This document shows positions 12,780 to 25,704 of a stretch of 64,000 nt of DNA, in pieces. The DNA lies in assembly GCA_019843655.1 (NCBI GenBank), contig JACDQD010000011.1, forward strand, positions 7,730,604 to 7,794,603, written 5' to 3'. How positions within the stretch are numbered: the first letter of the stretch is position 1; every line of letters starts with the position of its first letter. Source of the stretch: Lethocerus indicus. Its lineage: Eukaryota; Arthropoda; Insecta; Hemiptera; Belostomatidae. Made by a program: the position numbers and the translations under genes. A model generated the notes under the pieces. That model was not told where the DNA came from. It saw nothing but the letters and a program-made list of their open reading frames with translations, and made no database searches.

Positions 12780-15610
12780 TTTTTTTATTTCACCATTTCG
12801 AATCGATGGAATTATATTTGCGTAATTAGAACAATATAACCAGACTGTTACGCCAAACAAAGTTGATCTGTTCATATCGGCGATTAGTGCGAAAGTAATA
12901 CAAGTAATAGATTGAGTTTGACGCTGATAGTAAATAAGTAATTTTTAAACGTTTGCCACAACAGTGAGGTCAGCGCGGGGATTGCGGAATGGTCGCCGCG
13001 GACCAATCGTAGAAATCGTATTTTAATTGTCTGTGCGGTCGGGTGAACACCCCGCCATTTATAGGGCCCCTCTCTCCGCCCGCCGTCCTAACGGTAAACT
13101 GGAATACACGGACATTACATCTGTTACATATGTAAAGCGCGCTGGGGAGGGAACACAAAAAGCCCCTACAATGGGGCGCGAAGGAAAAAAAAAAGTGCGC
13201 CCGCAGTAAGCGGATCAGGGGGGGGCAAACAGGGGCTGCCTCGGGGGTCAAAGTATGATAGGGCCGTCCGTGTTTATGTGGCTATTGCTTTAGCCGGCCA
13301 GAGGATTAGCATTAGGGCCCCAGGCCTAAACAACATGGGGCTTAGCGACAGTCTCTAGTCCCGTAGTAAAGCCAGGATTATTTTATTAATTTACTCCCGC
13401 GGCTTTATAATAGGGCCCGAGGGTACGCGCCCTGTGGGGCTACACCCCGGGCCTATTCCAGTTCCAATTCATCTACTCTTGTCTACAAGCGTAATACCTG
13501 ATTATGCCTGTCTGCCTATTTTCATAAATGAATGTTATGAACATATTTTGCGATAACAATACAAAACAAATACTGTACATGAGACAGATTCCCCCTTAGA
13601 ACCCCTATATATTAAAGTGCTAAAACTATAATAATGCCTTGTTTTTTTATGCCTATTAAACACATATAAAATATTTCTTACTTCATTAGTTCCTAGGTCG
13701 TCACATCCGTCCAATAGTGATCCGCACCTGTCTATCCCCGTAGTGTAAGTCCCCGACCGAGAACACGCATTGGGTCTTTTTCTACGTCTTCTTGCACCAT
13801 GTCCTCCCGGAACATATGTCCCGGCCACCTGAAACATAACGTTTTTAATTGCTCAATTGCGGTCTGCATCGCCGTAAAGCTCGGCCGACACCCCGTTGGG
13901 GAATGTCCATAAAAAAATCTGGACCCTATATCTTCTTTAATATTTTTCTTTCCCAGGTGTTCACAAGCTGGCATATGTGACTACTATATTGAATAGATCA
14001 CTGCATGAAGTTTCATGGGGGGAGTTGAAAGGTCTATAAAATATGTTTTACTTTCTCAGCTTCGTTCGTTTTAAAAATAAAATAACGGAGCGGCATTAAA
14101 ACCAATTTATATCGCCAAACCGATATCAATGCAAATGATCGAGAAATAAATTATCGATGTAATTTTCCGGATTTACACGACGTGGTTGTCCAGACAGTTC
14201 ATCCTGTCGGGAAGAAGAACAAGTTGGGACTTCCCCTTAGGGGAACACAATAGCCGTACGCACCCGGGTTCATATTTTTTCGGGGCAGAGGGCGGGCTGT
14301 AGAGAAAGAAAAGGAGAGTTGAGGGAAGAAAGCAATCAGTTTGAGTGATGCTCCTGGAGGTCGGAGTTATTACAGGGAGTATTGCTACTGTCGGCCTATA
14401 CACCGCCCCCCCCACCGCCCCTGCTTTCCAACCAACACATATATCTACGCCCCGAGCTGTGATAAACGATGCCATCGTTACCTACATCCTCCGGCCCGTC
14501 CTATCTCTCTTCCTATCCCTATCTATCTATCTCTCGCTCTCCCTCTCTCTTCGCTTTCGTACAGCAATCGCCCCTCGCGCGCACAGATATTTTCAGCCGT
14601 CCGCCACAACCAGGCGGAAGGGACTCGATTGCGGCGATAAAAACTAGTAGTTTAGGCTCGACCAGTCTCGCAAGAACCACGGACGAAAATATTAAGGAAA
14701 ATAACCAACGCCCCCTACCGTGTCTCAAACCTCGCCCTACCTTCTGTACCCCTACCGTACAGGAATATAACGAATTTCACTCCCCGAATTAGACACCTTC
14801 CTGATACTACAGTTCAAACCTGACATCCCCGAAGAGAGGCCTGAAAAGGAAGTGGCCTAATCATATCGAAAAAATAATTAAGATACATTGGAAAATAATA
14901 GAGGAAAGCCATTGTACAGTTGTGACAGTTATGAAACATCTACTTCTGGAAACACTTTCTTAGGAGTAATTTAAACCTTAAAATCGTCGAGACAATCTAA
15001 AACGACAGATCCTGTACAGTCGTCCCTATATCTATTAGGTTCCACAACTTCCCCGCGATAGATCTTATATTTATTTCATTATTTCTGTTTATTTTAGGGG
15101 TTGGCGCCTCGCGTCCGTCTCATCTACAGATATCACGTCTATTTTTTTTTTGGCTAGACAATTCTATAGGAAAAATAATTAAAATAATAAATTGTACTTT
15201 TCCGTTAGCCGGGCGCGTGTTTGACACACGAACAATGCACGGCTTCGGACTAAGGAAATGGACGACTTTAATGGTATTATATATTCGCTATGTAGTGCTG
15301 GAAACGACTGTCGATGACAAGCCAAGGTAAACGAAGTCCTATTATTACTCCGATTGTTCTAAACTAATTTTTGGGGGAAAATGTACTTCGGCTAATCCCG
15401 TTTAAACGTACTCGGTCAACGACAATTAGCGCCCCTCACGAATTTAAACTAGGACGCCTCCCCACCATAATTTTGACCATAGTTGGCAAGAATAATTTTG
15501 TGGGGCTGGCTTTTCAAAACTCTATCAACCGCTTCCCGTTTGGGCGCAATTAACTCGAACACAAAATTTCCGCAAACCACTTAAGCGAGCCGTTAACGAA
15601 TTGTCGAAAC

Positions 15611-15740
15611 GACAACAACAACAACAACAGCGACAAAACTCGATCGTTTGTAAAGCGTTGTAAATTTTTGGCGCAGTAGTTGAATCACTCATTAATCGGC
15701 GTAAACCCTGCGCCGAACGAATACACACACACACACACAC
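15611..15740. repeat. CAA and CA microsatellites
   Basis: (ACA)n at 15611-15629 and (AC)10 at 15721-15740, separated by unique sequence. Confidence 0.85.
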
Positions 15741-16838
15741 GCCGCTAACAACCATAATCAGTGTTAAATATGGAAATAACGCAAACCTTTCCAAGCCCCG
15801 AATAGAGAGTTTTGTGAAGTTCGAATATCAAAAATGTCAACAAAGGCCGAGTTGTGTTTAGGGCGGGCGCGGGTTAATCAACCAATCAGCGGGGGTGTGG
15901 AAAATTGAGCGCAGTTGTTATATCGGGATTTTTGCCCGGCCACAACCGAAGGGGGCGAATTAATGAATAAATAGACCGTAAATTGAAACTTTTTAGGGGC
16001 GCTATCCCGAGAATTCACCCATTATCTCGCGCATATCATAGGTCCCGTTTGAATCATCAAAACCGCGATTGGTCCGAATGAGTACGTTTTTTAACAATTT
16101 AAAAAATACGGGTTTTTTTGTCAGAAATTCAGGACGGATGGATACATACTGCATAAATTAAAACCATTTAATTATTATTAGGCAGAATTTCAATCTCAGT
16201 CGAAGAATAAGATAAGCCCAATAGATAGACTAGCCTATAATGTATACAAATTTTATGAATTTTACCAAATTGACACGAATGTCTATTTTCTATGGCGTTA
16301 ATTGCGACAAAAACGAAACAAAAATTGCAAAAATACTAAAGCACTCTAACAATTTTGTAGTTTTACATTTGTTATTAATGCATAGCAGAATACGAGAGAG
16401 ATACTCTGATGTTTCCCCTTGCTAGTTTTTATCATCAAATAATTCTCACCTTTCTCAAGGAACGACCAGAGGAGATTTATTCTACGATATTCCAAATTTC
16501 GAGCTGAATATAATAAGTTGTATATTGCAGCGGTTATACATAAAGACCATTGCCGACCAAAATTATTCTAAATAGCGAGCAAGTTAGCATTTACTGTTGA
16601 CGACTGCAAAATGATATTTCCTAATTTATTTAATACAAGAATAATAATGGCTCCGTTTCAAAAAATAAAAGTTCGGAATCATCTCAATCCATCCGCCGTG
16701 AAAATATAAAAAAGGCGGCAGAAACGGAAGATACAAATCAGGTCAACTTGCAGTAATTGGATTCGGTGAAGGGAGTTTCGGAGAGATTGAAAAATCATTC
16801 GTGGGGGGTTCCGAGGCGTCAGAACGCCACTTCATGGC

Positions 16839-16853
16839 AGCGCCACCTATCGG
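16839..16853. promoter_or_regulatory. Candidate CTCF-like insulator site
   Basis: AGCGCCACCTATCGG matches the insect/vertebrate CTCF core AGCGCCMYCTRSYGG at all but one position. One motif match in 64 kb may be chance. No other insulator evidence is visible. Confidence 0.3.
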
Positions 16854-17344
16854 ATTTACCGTGAACCGCTTCCGCCTCACCGCCAAATTTACCGGCGTCG
16901 GTAAAATTTCGATTCAAATAATACGGCGGAAACAAGAGGACCAAAAGCCAAAAGGATCGTTAAAATTGTTTGAACAGTAATAATTAAAAAGTGGTAAGCA
17001 TAAGAAATAGCTTACAAAGCGAATAAACAAATTTCTCTATCATTTTTAAAAATAACAGGCGCAATTTAGTTACTTCAAAATATCCCTGAAGAAAACTTTA
17101 ATACTTGAATTTTTTCAACGTAAAAATCAAATCCGTATTACTGTCTCGTAGTCGCACAGAAATTTTAAATTTGGTCCAATAAATGTCTTGTAAATGTTCA
17201 GGCCCGAATTTCTCTAATTAATGCCGGCACAGTTTAGTGTTCAGATAACAGCGGTCGGTCGTCGTCGCGGAGATTGAAAATATGGGATTAATTTTTAAAA
17301 CAGAGTCGACTAATTTAAAATTAATTAAATTAAATTACATTTAA

Positions 17345-17570
17345 TCTCTATGGGCCCGTGTAACTTTCAGGTCATATTTCAATTTATCGAAATTTTACCA
17401 AATAATTACAGTTTTGTTCGTGGGATGTCGCATAAATCTTAATCCTATAACGTTGTCAAGACAACCAATACCAATATTAATTTTTTTCATTTTCATATAT
17501 AGGTTTATAATTGCTGATTTTTCGTTCCTCCATTTTTTGGATTTAAAATAAAAATTCTGCCCATAGAGGG
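17345..17570 (+). mobile_element. piggyBac-like MITE, copy 2
   Basis: A 226-bp element between TTAA (17341-17344) and TTAA (17571-17574). The termini are TCTCTATGGGCC on the left and GCCCATAGAGGG on the right, an inverted pair of the family terminus CCCTCTATGGGCC. TTAA duplications and a CCC-starting terminus are the hallmarks of piggyBac-type transposition. No transposase frame is present; the 61-codon minus-strand frame inside is not conserved. Orientation is opposite to copy 3. Confidence 0.85.
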
Positions 17571-17680
17571 TTAAATTCAACTTGGCTATAATAATTCTGT
17601 ACAGTGACCTATATCAGAGTGTTTTTCTCGGGTTTCGGCGTTTTCGCAAACGCGCTCGTTGGGGCGATATGCAAATTGTG

Positions 17681-17698
17681 CAGTGGGGGGGGGGGGGG
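17681..17698. repeat. Poly-G tract
   Basis: A run of about 17 G interrupted by at most one base at its edge. It is prone to sequencing or assembly error. Confidence 0.8.
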
Positions 17699-18315
17699 AA
17701 TTTTATTCTGGAACGTTTTTCGATATTGTTAATTACACCGATAACAGAGCGACATCGGCAGAAACGAACCTTAATAGAGGCCAATTAGCCTCGGACATTA
17801 GTAATCGGAATGAATCGATGTATTTTTTCAGTTAATTGGCGTTTTGTTTTTTTTTAATCTCGCCGGCCATATATTAACACCAGGAATTTTGTACGCCTGT
17901 CGTTTTCATCAAAATATCGAATATTTCAGTTCGTAATACGACTTGATTGGACTTGGCTTTCAACTGACATTTAAGATACTTTGAGTATCCAACGATAATA
18001 ACATTTTTTTAACATCATCTGATCCAATGAAACGTGCAAGAGCAATCAAATAGATTGAATCTAAAAATTGCAATTATTTTTTTGTTCGACTACATTTGTC
18101 TACAGCTTGTTTTATAATAGCATGTAGTAGACATGGTTTTACTACGAAATATTACTTTCTTACTAGAAAATAACGTATTGTTATTTTATTTATTACATTA
18201 TGATATTAATTAAAAGTTTCATAAGATCAAATGCAAATATCAGGCGTAGAGAATTAAATTCTGCTCTTAATGAATCAAACAGATGTACTCTTAAAATCAA
18301 GAAAAAAACACTTTG

Positions 18316-18420
18316 TAATACCTGTCTTATGGTCTGAGAAGGTCTGGAATACAACTGTTGTTTCGATCTTCTGATTCCGCTTTTGCCAGACTGGTTTCGG
18401 CCGCTCGCCATCTTCAGTGG
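18316..18420 (+). repeat. Hairpin repeat, partial copy 1
   Basis: A diverged fragment with the asymmetric tail (AATACCTGTCTTATGGTCTGA, diverged) followed by the inner part of arm 1 (GCCAGACTGGTTTCGGCCGC, then TCGCCATCTTCAGT). The loop and second arm are absent. It belongs to the family described for the 33.8, 37.6 and 41.8 kb copies. Confidence 0.75.
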
Positions 18421-19122
18421 GTTTCCCAACTTGGGTATATCGGTTTGCCAATCCCCACTGAAAATCGTAAATTACGTTAAAAACAGTCCGAGGAATTAAT
18501 TATTGTACATATTACAAAATGAGTTTTTTCGGACCTGTTGGTTCCGTCCATTAAAATTCCATAGCAACAAAAGAAGGCTCAACACTGTACATATGAGGTA
18601 TTATGTACAAGGAGGGCGATGGAAAGTAAGCGTTTTCAATTTATAGTATGTAGATCGTCATGTACATAATAATAAATAACGTTAATAAAATACGTAAAAT
18701 AAAGTTGTTGGAATCACCCGCTCGATAGTAGTATCGAGTGCTAGATTTGGATAGAAAATAAACCCAATGTCTTTACTCCTGGTTGAATGTTGATCGAACG
18801 TTAATTACGAACCTAATCGGTTAGTTCCTAACCATTCTGCTTAAAATTCATGGGCCCCTTCAATGGGCCTAATTAACCCACAACCATGAATTATTGAATA
18901 GTAGATTTTCACTGACTCGTAATACAGTGCATATGCACGCTCGTTTAGTGCTACAATGTTCCATAACCGGCCTAATTAATTTTAAGGTTAATTTCAAACC
19001 GCTTTAGTTATCAAAATCAACGGCAACTAGAGAAAGGAGACTTTCCTACATCACCTGAACATAACAGTATACCCGGCAATAATATGTCCGCTTCTTAATA
19101 ATTTAACCTCCGATAAAATTAA

Positions 19123-19352
19123 CCCTCTATGGGCCGAATTTTTATTTTAAATCCAAAAAAATTGGGGGGATGAAAAATCAGCAATTATAAACCTATATAT
19201 GCAAATGAAAAGAAATTGATATTGATATTGGTTGTCTTGATAACGTTATAGGATTAAGATTTATGCGCCATCTCACGAAAAAAGCAATAATTATTTGGTA
19301 AAATCTGGATAAATTGTAATGTGACCTGAAAGTTACACGGGCCCATAGAGGG
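19123..19352 (-). mobile_element. piggyBac-like MITE, copy 3 (complete)
   Basis: A 230-bp element with perfect 13-bp inverted ends, CCCTCTATGGGCC and GGCCCATAGAGGG, flanked by TTAA at 19119-19122 and 19353-19356. It is the best preserved of four copies. There is no coding capacity, so it would depend on a piggyBac-type transposase encoded elsewhere. Confidence 0.9.
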
Positions 19353-19356
19353 TTAA

Positions 19357-21994
19357 GGCGAATCGTACAATAGATACCTGTAGAAATTATTTGTTAAGCA
19401 ACTATACAGAATACAGTGTTCATTACGTTTTCAAATAATCAATATAAACAGCAGTTCACATGTCTATAAATGTATTCCCTACATCTACTACTGTAGTAAT
19501 TTCATACTGTTAACATCTTCATGGGAATATGCCAGGGTCGATGCACGCGACAAAACTGGTATTCAGACAATTACTTATCTTAGAGGAATACTTTCTGTTT
19601 TTCAGAATAAATTAAGAGAACACTGATTAAAGAAAACACAATTAGTTTCATTCTATGGACTAATCAATATCAATGTTGTCGGTCACGATAGTATTACCTT
19701 ACAATAAGTATGATGAAATGCTTATCACAGTGCCACACGTTCACATTATATTGTCTCGTGTGGGGGGAAAGCGTTGTGAAAAAATAAACAATATGTTCCC
19801 AGTAGTAAGATTTGTGATTATGGCGACAAGATGATTAGATAATTTGAGAACTGACGGCAGATATCGAAATATTGAGCTGTTGTCTCGAACGAAGGGTCCT
19901 AATTGTGGACCCATTAACGGATTATTGGAGACGGTATAAAGAGAAGACCACCTTCACGTTAGGGACACAAAAAACAAAAACAAAACAGATATTTCCAGTT
20001 ACAAAAAATCTAACAAAAGCTGTATTACACCTGTCTCAAGTGTGTTACGTGGAAATATCACTCATACATTTCGTTCATAGAATGCAACAGCGTGCAATGC
20101 TAGTGACAGGGAACTATTATAAACAATCCTACTATGAGTCTACATCGATTCTATTATATCGTCCTTATATTAATAAGTTATCTCATTCCGATAATTAAGT
20201 ATCAAATTCACTTTTATAGCACTGCGTGAAAAATTGGTTTATTACTGGGTACATAAAATGAACTTCCGATGTTTAAACAATTAACTTGCCTTTATTTCTA
20301 TTCATTGTTGCTGCTGAATGGAGCAACATTTTATATTAGATACTTTCCTATTTTCAAAAAAATCGCAAAGAATTTTCCGACTTTCCCGAAGAAAACCGCT
20401 AGTGATTAGTCTCGAAACCGTCGCCAGATAAATAAATACAATAAACTGAAAGATCTTTAGCTATTATTCTATTATTAGCTATTACCATATTATTCTTTAG
20501 CTTACCTAATATAATATTCTCCCTTTAACAGGTACAAGTATGCACACTTGATTCAATTCTGACGTTATGGAATGACTCTTGACAGAAGACAATACAATGT
20601 TTTTATTAATCCTTTTCTTATTAATCTCTGTTAATCTGACACAAACCAATATACACAGAGATTACCAGGCGCTACCTCCAGATACTAATGGGATACTAAA
20701 TAACATCATGGAAGATCCACTTTGTTGCCAAAAGTTTGTTCAAAGTCCAGTCCAAATTTAAGCTTGGATTAACAGTGCCATTTTGATCAGTGGCAAAATT
20801 GCCAGCGACTGGGGCGGGTCACCGAAATTTCTGGACCGAAACATTTTTTCCCCCCGAACGCAACAGGAGGGTAGTATGGGAGCGGAAGAGAATGCTGTCT
20901 GGATGAGATGGCGCATGGTCCTAAAACATATCGCCAGCCGATCAATACGCGGTCAGGATCCTACGATTAATGTAATAGCAGGTCTGAGAGTGGAATTTGT
21001 ATCGAGAAAAATGTATCGATAATCGAACGAAGGGGTGATGATCTGTCTGTACAAACACCACAAATGTTACACAAAAATTAATGGCGAGAACGATCATAAT
21101 ATCAGGATAAACATAAACAAAATTAATACGCTTAATCGGACCAAATATAAATTTACGTTCAACTTCGTTAGAATTATTTTCATTCAGGTTAAAAACCAAA
21201 GATGTGGAATAATAATTTAGGTCATTTTCTGATTCCGTAATATTTGATAATTTAAATATTTTCAAAACGAACGGGTTTACAACCAATTTCGGTTTCATGT
21301 CGAACGCCGATTCGTCACTGGTCTCGGTATTTCGTTTTTTTTCGTCTATTATTATAATAGTTTCGAGATAAACTACGGTTTAAAATTTATTTTTTGTCAT
21401 GAAGTCATACACACTTACCAAAAAGGGTTTACCCTTTAATTTCCTACTGTATCTGATATTTACCTCATGAATTTCATGAGAGAGAGAGAGCGGAACCTAT
21501 CACGGAATGTATAAGGCTTTAAAGCGGCACAAAAAGAGTTACATATCACTTTTTAAACCCCTTTCACAGTGACGCCAGATTATATAAACTCCATAAAAAC
21601 GTGTTAGAATATCACATTTTTATCGCGGCGCATAAGAATTGTACAATAATTTCGAATACGCCTTTGAATTGAAGAAAAACAACAGATTTTGCAGGCTGCC
21701 AGACCTGAAGATTGTTAATGGAATAAATTACATGCGCGAATTAATTGCTTTCAGATTTTAGATCTTTTAGTAATTCGGAATGTAATATTGCCAAATGACT
21801 TACCCATTTATTACTTTAATAACGATACTTAGAACAATGTTTCAAACTATAAGGTACAGGATTAATACTAACTTATTAAGTTAGTAAAAAAGTAAAGAAG
21901 TAAAAAAAATATAACTCAAATGCCGGACGTCTGGATAAAAACCTGTACTGGAAATGGCCTGTGCCTTGGGTTCTGTCATAGTGTTTTTCTTTAA
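19357..21994. other. Non-coding interval with unsupported short frames
   Basis: Open frames of 108 codons (19872-20198) and 60 codons (20579-20761) occur here. The first resembles nothing I know. The second has an internal Met followed by a leucine-rich stretch like a signal peptide (FLLILFLLISVNLTQ). Neither has visible splice, promoter or homology support. Confidence 0.4.
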
Positions 21995-22135
21995 CCTTTT
22001 ATTTTTTTTGCGCAATCAATTACATATAGTTATTGGTACTAATGTTGAATGTTTGTTTTTTTCCACGTGAACGTCTCGATAAAAGAGACCACCCAATGAT
22101 GGCACTTTAGTCACACGAGCAGTGTCATAATATAT
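21995..22135 (-). mobile_element. Jockey-type LINE 3' UTR fragment
   Basis: Minus-strand sequence aligns by eye to the 3' UTR of the LINE at 5.6 kb. Shared words include AAAGTGCCA, GGTGGT and CTTTTATC in the same order, followed by an A-rich end (CGCAAAAAAAATAAAAGG). No coding part remains. Confidence 0.55.
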
Positions 22136-22403
22136 TTATTCTGCAATGAAGTGGTGAAAGTAGTTGATACAAAAGAAAAACTAGAAGTTGCCTGAGAGAG
22201 AAATGCCGAAAGCTTCTCCGTTTCTGGAAGTGAAATGAGTGACAACGAACGGCGCGGTCGCAAATATAAATTTTAAACAAAAGGAAGGAGCGAAAAGGAG
22301 CGTGGTGGGGGTAACCTCCATAGGGGCGGTGGTGGGGGGTAAGCCCCGCCCACCCTGGCCACGCCCACTTTCCCCCCCACCACCGGCCATGGCCGACCCG
22401 ATA

Positions 22404-22430
22404 CCCCCCACCCCAACCCCAACCCCAACC
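22404..22430 (-). other. G-quadruplex-forming tract (minus strand)
   Basis: The plus strand carries CCCCCCACCCC followed by (AACCCC)2 and AACC. The minus strand therefore has successive G4 runs separated by TT or T, a textbook four-tetrad quadruplex motif. It lies in a G/C-rich patch at about 22310-22430. Confidence 0.7.
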
Positions 22431-22780
22431 GCTGAGACGCTGCTTTCACACACACAGCCCGTCCATACACTAACTATACTAATTATGACCAAGGCGCAAG
22501 TCCCCAAGTGGCCCAATTTGCCCTTCTACCGGGAGAAACGTGCCTCCTTATCGCCGAGCGGGGTACCGAACGGGAGCGATGATTCCTCAGGCAAAATTAT
22601 ATACGTGTACGCACAGTGAGAGCTGAAGCCGAGTTAAGCTCGGTTACACTATTTAAACCACGCTTTCTCAACCTGTCATAAACACTAGGTTGAATATAGC
22701 AATAGGAAAACACAAAAGCCATTTACATTGTTTTTACAACTTGTGCTACCTGCCACACATCAAAGGAGGGAAATATATTA

Positions 22781-22984
22781 GGTGTACCCAAAAGTAATCA
22801 ACAATTTGATAAAATGTATTTTAGTGAGGAGTTCTTCAAGAGGTGAATCGAAAATTTGCCGGAAAAGTGGCAGAGAGTTGTCGATAATATTGGTGAATAT
22901 ATAGTAGATTAATAATTAAAGTTTCTTTTTTAGCAAAATTAAATGAATTCCAGAGTCAAAATGTTGATTACTTTTGGGTACCCC
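22781..22984 (+). mobile_element. 204-bp mariner-type deletion derivative, copy 2
   Basis: Termini are GGTGTACCCAAAAGTAATCA on the left and TGATTACTTTTGGGTACCCC on the right, with TA on both sides (22779-22780, 22985-22986). The internal sequence is the same transposase C-terminus as in the copy at 84-289, ending GEYIVD and TAA, with one in-frame TGA in the FKR-IENLP segment. The two copies share the same left-terminus-to-C-terminus junction, which shows that one deletion product multiplied. Confidence 0.85.
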
Positions 22985-22986
22985 TA

Positions 22987-25266
22987 ATATATATCTCAGT
23001 TCATTTTTTTTCAGAAGTTTGTGGTATACCTATTTCTAGGGTATGCGTCAAACTGACACATAAGAAAAGTAAATCTAGCGTTACCCGGGGCCCTCTTTCT
23101 ATCTTGTTTCTTTCCCACAACGTCCTGAGAAAGGCTAATCGGGTGTTTCTGGAATTGAGGATACGAGGAATTCTGTTCTAGAAACCAAATCAACAAAAAG
23201 TCTAGAGGAGGGTTGTTTGAAGGGGTTGAATAAGAACTATCGATAAGCGTCGGACGCTTCCTAGGAGTACTATCTTAAATTTTGTTTTCTCGTATTTCTA
23301 GATATTTTCGTGCCCAAACCCGATGCTTATTCAGATTGTAAATTCAGATGTTATATTATATATAGAGAGATATAATAAAGAGAACTTACATTTTAGACGG
23401 TGAGAAAATGAAGGCGTTCGACGGACAAAGTAGAATGACGGAGATGACTTGCCTTTTTAGTGTCTCATCTCAGTCTGGCAGTCTGTCGCCTCTCTTATGC
23501 CTTCTCCCTCACTTCTGAAATCATAGTAATAGAGAAACTTTTAAATTATAAAGAAATTCTAGGCGATAATATAAAACTATATGCCCACTAAATGATAATC
23601 GGAAACCCAAAGGATCATCGGATATTGAGGATTACAGACTCTAACATATAAATACCTCATTTGTAATTACAGACGATTTTTATTGTAGATCGTCGTAGGT
23701 TTAAAATGAATAACACAGATACTAATTAATTAAGATACTACATTCACTACAGGACAAGGAAACGAATAATTTTCCCTACTCCTATAAGCAAACATGAGCT
23801 GCCTTCCCCCGAAAATTTTTTCGCTTATTTTTTTTAATTTTTATTTAATATTTCTGTACCATCATTGTTAAATTTTAAAAATATTTATTCTACTTATATC
23901 GATAGGCTTAGCTGTTCATAGATTAAATCCACAAGATCAAGTCGGTAATGTGAAAATCTGTAGATAACGTCCGTTTAGAATGTGAGTTCGAGATCGAGTC
24001 CTTTTATTAGGTCTTCCTCCGGGATTACAAAACCTGGACTCTTCCTGTGCGTTCGTTAAGTGAAACGTCTTCACAAGTTTATAAAAGGAGACGTCAGGAC
24101 ATTCGACCGAAATTTATTCACGCCCGTTTTCGGTTCACAACGTCGTAATTAAGTGACGATTTAATGTTAATAATTTCCCGCTTCGCTATCTGAGTGCCGG
24201 CATCGGAAGACTTAACGGAATCTTCTCCTTCTACCGCTCAAGTAGGAAATTACATATGTAACAATAATTTTTTTTTCCGGGTCAATTTTTACCCACCGGC
24301 CAGGTGTACAATCCCGCCCTAATCGCGGGGCAATTAGCCCTTTAAGGCCAGAGATAAGGGCTTAATGCCTCACGTCCGAGAGCTCGGCCATTCAAGCCGC
24401 CCGACAACAACAAGTTTTACGGCCGAACCACGGAAAATGTTAATCGCGCCCCTCATTTTAATTATCGGCGCTAATTACAAGCTGTCCCACTCCCGCCGTG
24501 CAATTAGGCTAACTGGGTCAACACACTAGATTCGTAACTGGCGACATTAGATTCGGTTTTCTTCGGCCCGGCCTCCAATTAGGCGATTTGTACAGTGCGG
24601 CATATGGGCGTTTATCAGTTAATTTAAGGACAAAATGTTATGTCCGTCTTTAGTCGGACTTGAATCTGATTAATTTTTTTCGAACCGGTCTGTCGAGTGA
24701 AACGTCACAATCGACCGTTGGCGCTCTAAAAAGGACAACAGTCCAAATTGAGTAGTGAACACGTATCGCTAATTGGAACTGGATTATCACCAACCATACA
24801 AAACAAGAATCTGCGTTAATACGCAGGGAGAGAACTCTCTAAAGAATTCTGGTTCATTAGTAGTTTTGTACAGCTACAAAACAAACGCATTTAGATACAA
24901 AGGTAGAATTGAGCTTTCTATATTGGAACACTGTCACAATTCTACAACTATGTATTATAGACTGGATAATTCTTATTGTGAATGTTCAGATTCGGAGTTT
25001 TCCCATTAGGAGCGGACTAGTAGAACGTACTTTCGTACTTTTTAAGAAAATAATGTATAACCCTAGCAGTTCAGACTGTAAATGTTTATAATTACGAAAC
25101 TAGATAAAGTATCACCCGATAGAGGAATTATATAAGATAAGGAATATAAGGTATATAAGGTTAGAGCCAATATTTTAAGGAATACTAGTTTGAAAAGCGG
25201 ATCTTCTCTTTACAAAGAAACCAAAAGAAATGTCATAAGGCAATTTCGATTCTATTGTCCACATAA
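22987..25266. other. Non-coding interval
   Basis: No gene. The block from about 24260 to 24620 is GC-richer and packed with AATTA/TAATTA words amid GCCGCC-type DNA. It looks like a conserved regulatory element rather than repeat debris, but no other species is available for comparison. Confidence 0.45.
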
Positions 25267-25365
25267 TATAGAATACCCGTTTTGTGGTCTGCGAGGGGTT
25301 AGAATACCGTAGATTTCGTGTATTCCACTCGACAGTGACGGTGCAGTAATGATACCCAAAAATAT
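25267..25365 (+). repeat. Hairpin repeat, deleted copy 2a
   Basis: Carries the family tail (TAGAATACCCGTTTTGTGG, then TCTGCGAGGGG) and the start of arm 1 (ACCGTAGATTTCGTGT), then jumps to the loop-type sequence ACAGTGACGGTGCAG and ATACCCAAAAA. Most of arm 1 and all of arm 2 are missing. Copy 2b follows within 45 bp in the same orientation. Confidence 0.75.
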
Positions 25366-25408
25366 CCCAAAAAGTCCCAAGGCGACTCGGAGGATATTCC
25401 ATAACTAG

Positions 25409-25704
25409 ATTAGAATACCCGTTTAGTGGTCTGCGAGGGGTTGGACTAACGTAGATTTCGTGTTTCTCTCTCCTCTCGCTGGTTTGGTCTTCTGCCAGAC
25501 TGGTGGCTCGGCCGCTCGCCATCTTCAGTAGCGGTGTTAGTCACTCCGGATGTTTTTTTTCGGGCATCCAAAAAGTACAAGCGACAGTGACAGTGCAAGT
25601 GCCAAAGTGACTAACACTAAGTGAAGATGGCGAGCAGCCGAACAACCGGTCTGGCAAAAGACCAAACCGGCGGGAGGAGACAGAAACACGCGAAATCTAC
25701 GGTA
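25409..25704 (+). repeat. Hairpin repeat, copy 2b (near full length)
   Basis: About 296 bp: tail, arm 1 to about 25535, loop, arm 2 (GTGACTAACACTAAGTGAAG, then ATGGCGAGC) ending GAAATCTACGGTA. The arms are inverted complements over roughly 100 bp, so a transcript could fold into a long hairpin. No clear target-site duplication: CCATAACT on the left and CCGATAAT on the right are only loosely similar. Confidence 0.85.

Larger units (their letters stand above)
10511..17340. other. Non-coding interval
   Basis: No gene supported. Includes a 4 x 10-bp tandem repeat at 12740-12779, GC-rich blocks at about 13060-13460 and 14400-14600, a CAA array (15611-15629), a CA array (15721-15740) and a candidate CTCF-like site (16839-16853). 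The rest is AT-rich with many TAATTA-type words. Confidence 0.5.

Noticed and set aside
13732..13974. 80-codon minus-strand frame
   Set aside because: More balanced composition than its neighbours, but I recognise no family and see no supporting signals.
20579..20761. Possible small secreted peptide with a signal-like leucine stretch
   Set aside because: The hydrophobic stretch is suggestive, but there is no promoter, splice or homology evidence and AT-rich DNA readily gives such frames; kept only as a note.
22239..22619. 126-codon proline-rich plus-strand frame
   Set aside because: Lies over the C-rich quadruplex tract with overlapping frames on the other strand; no recognisable domain.
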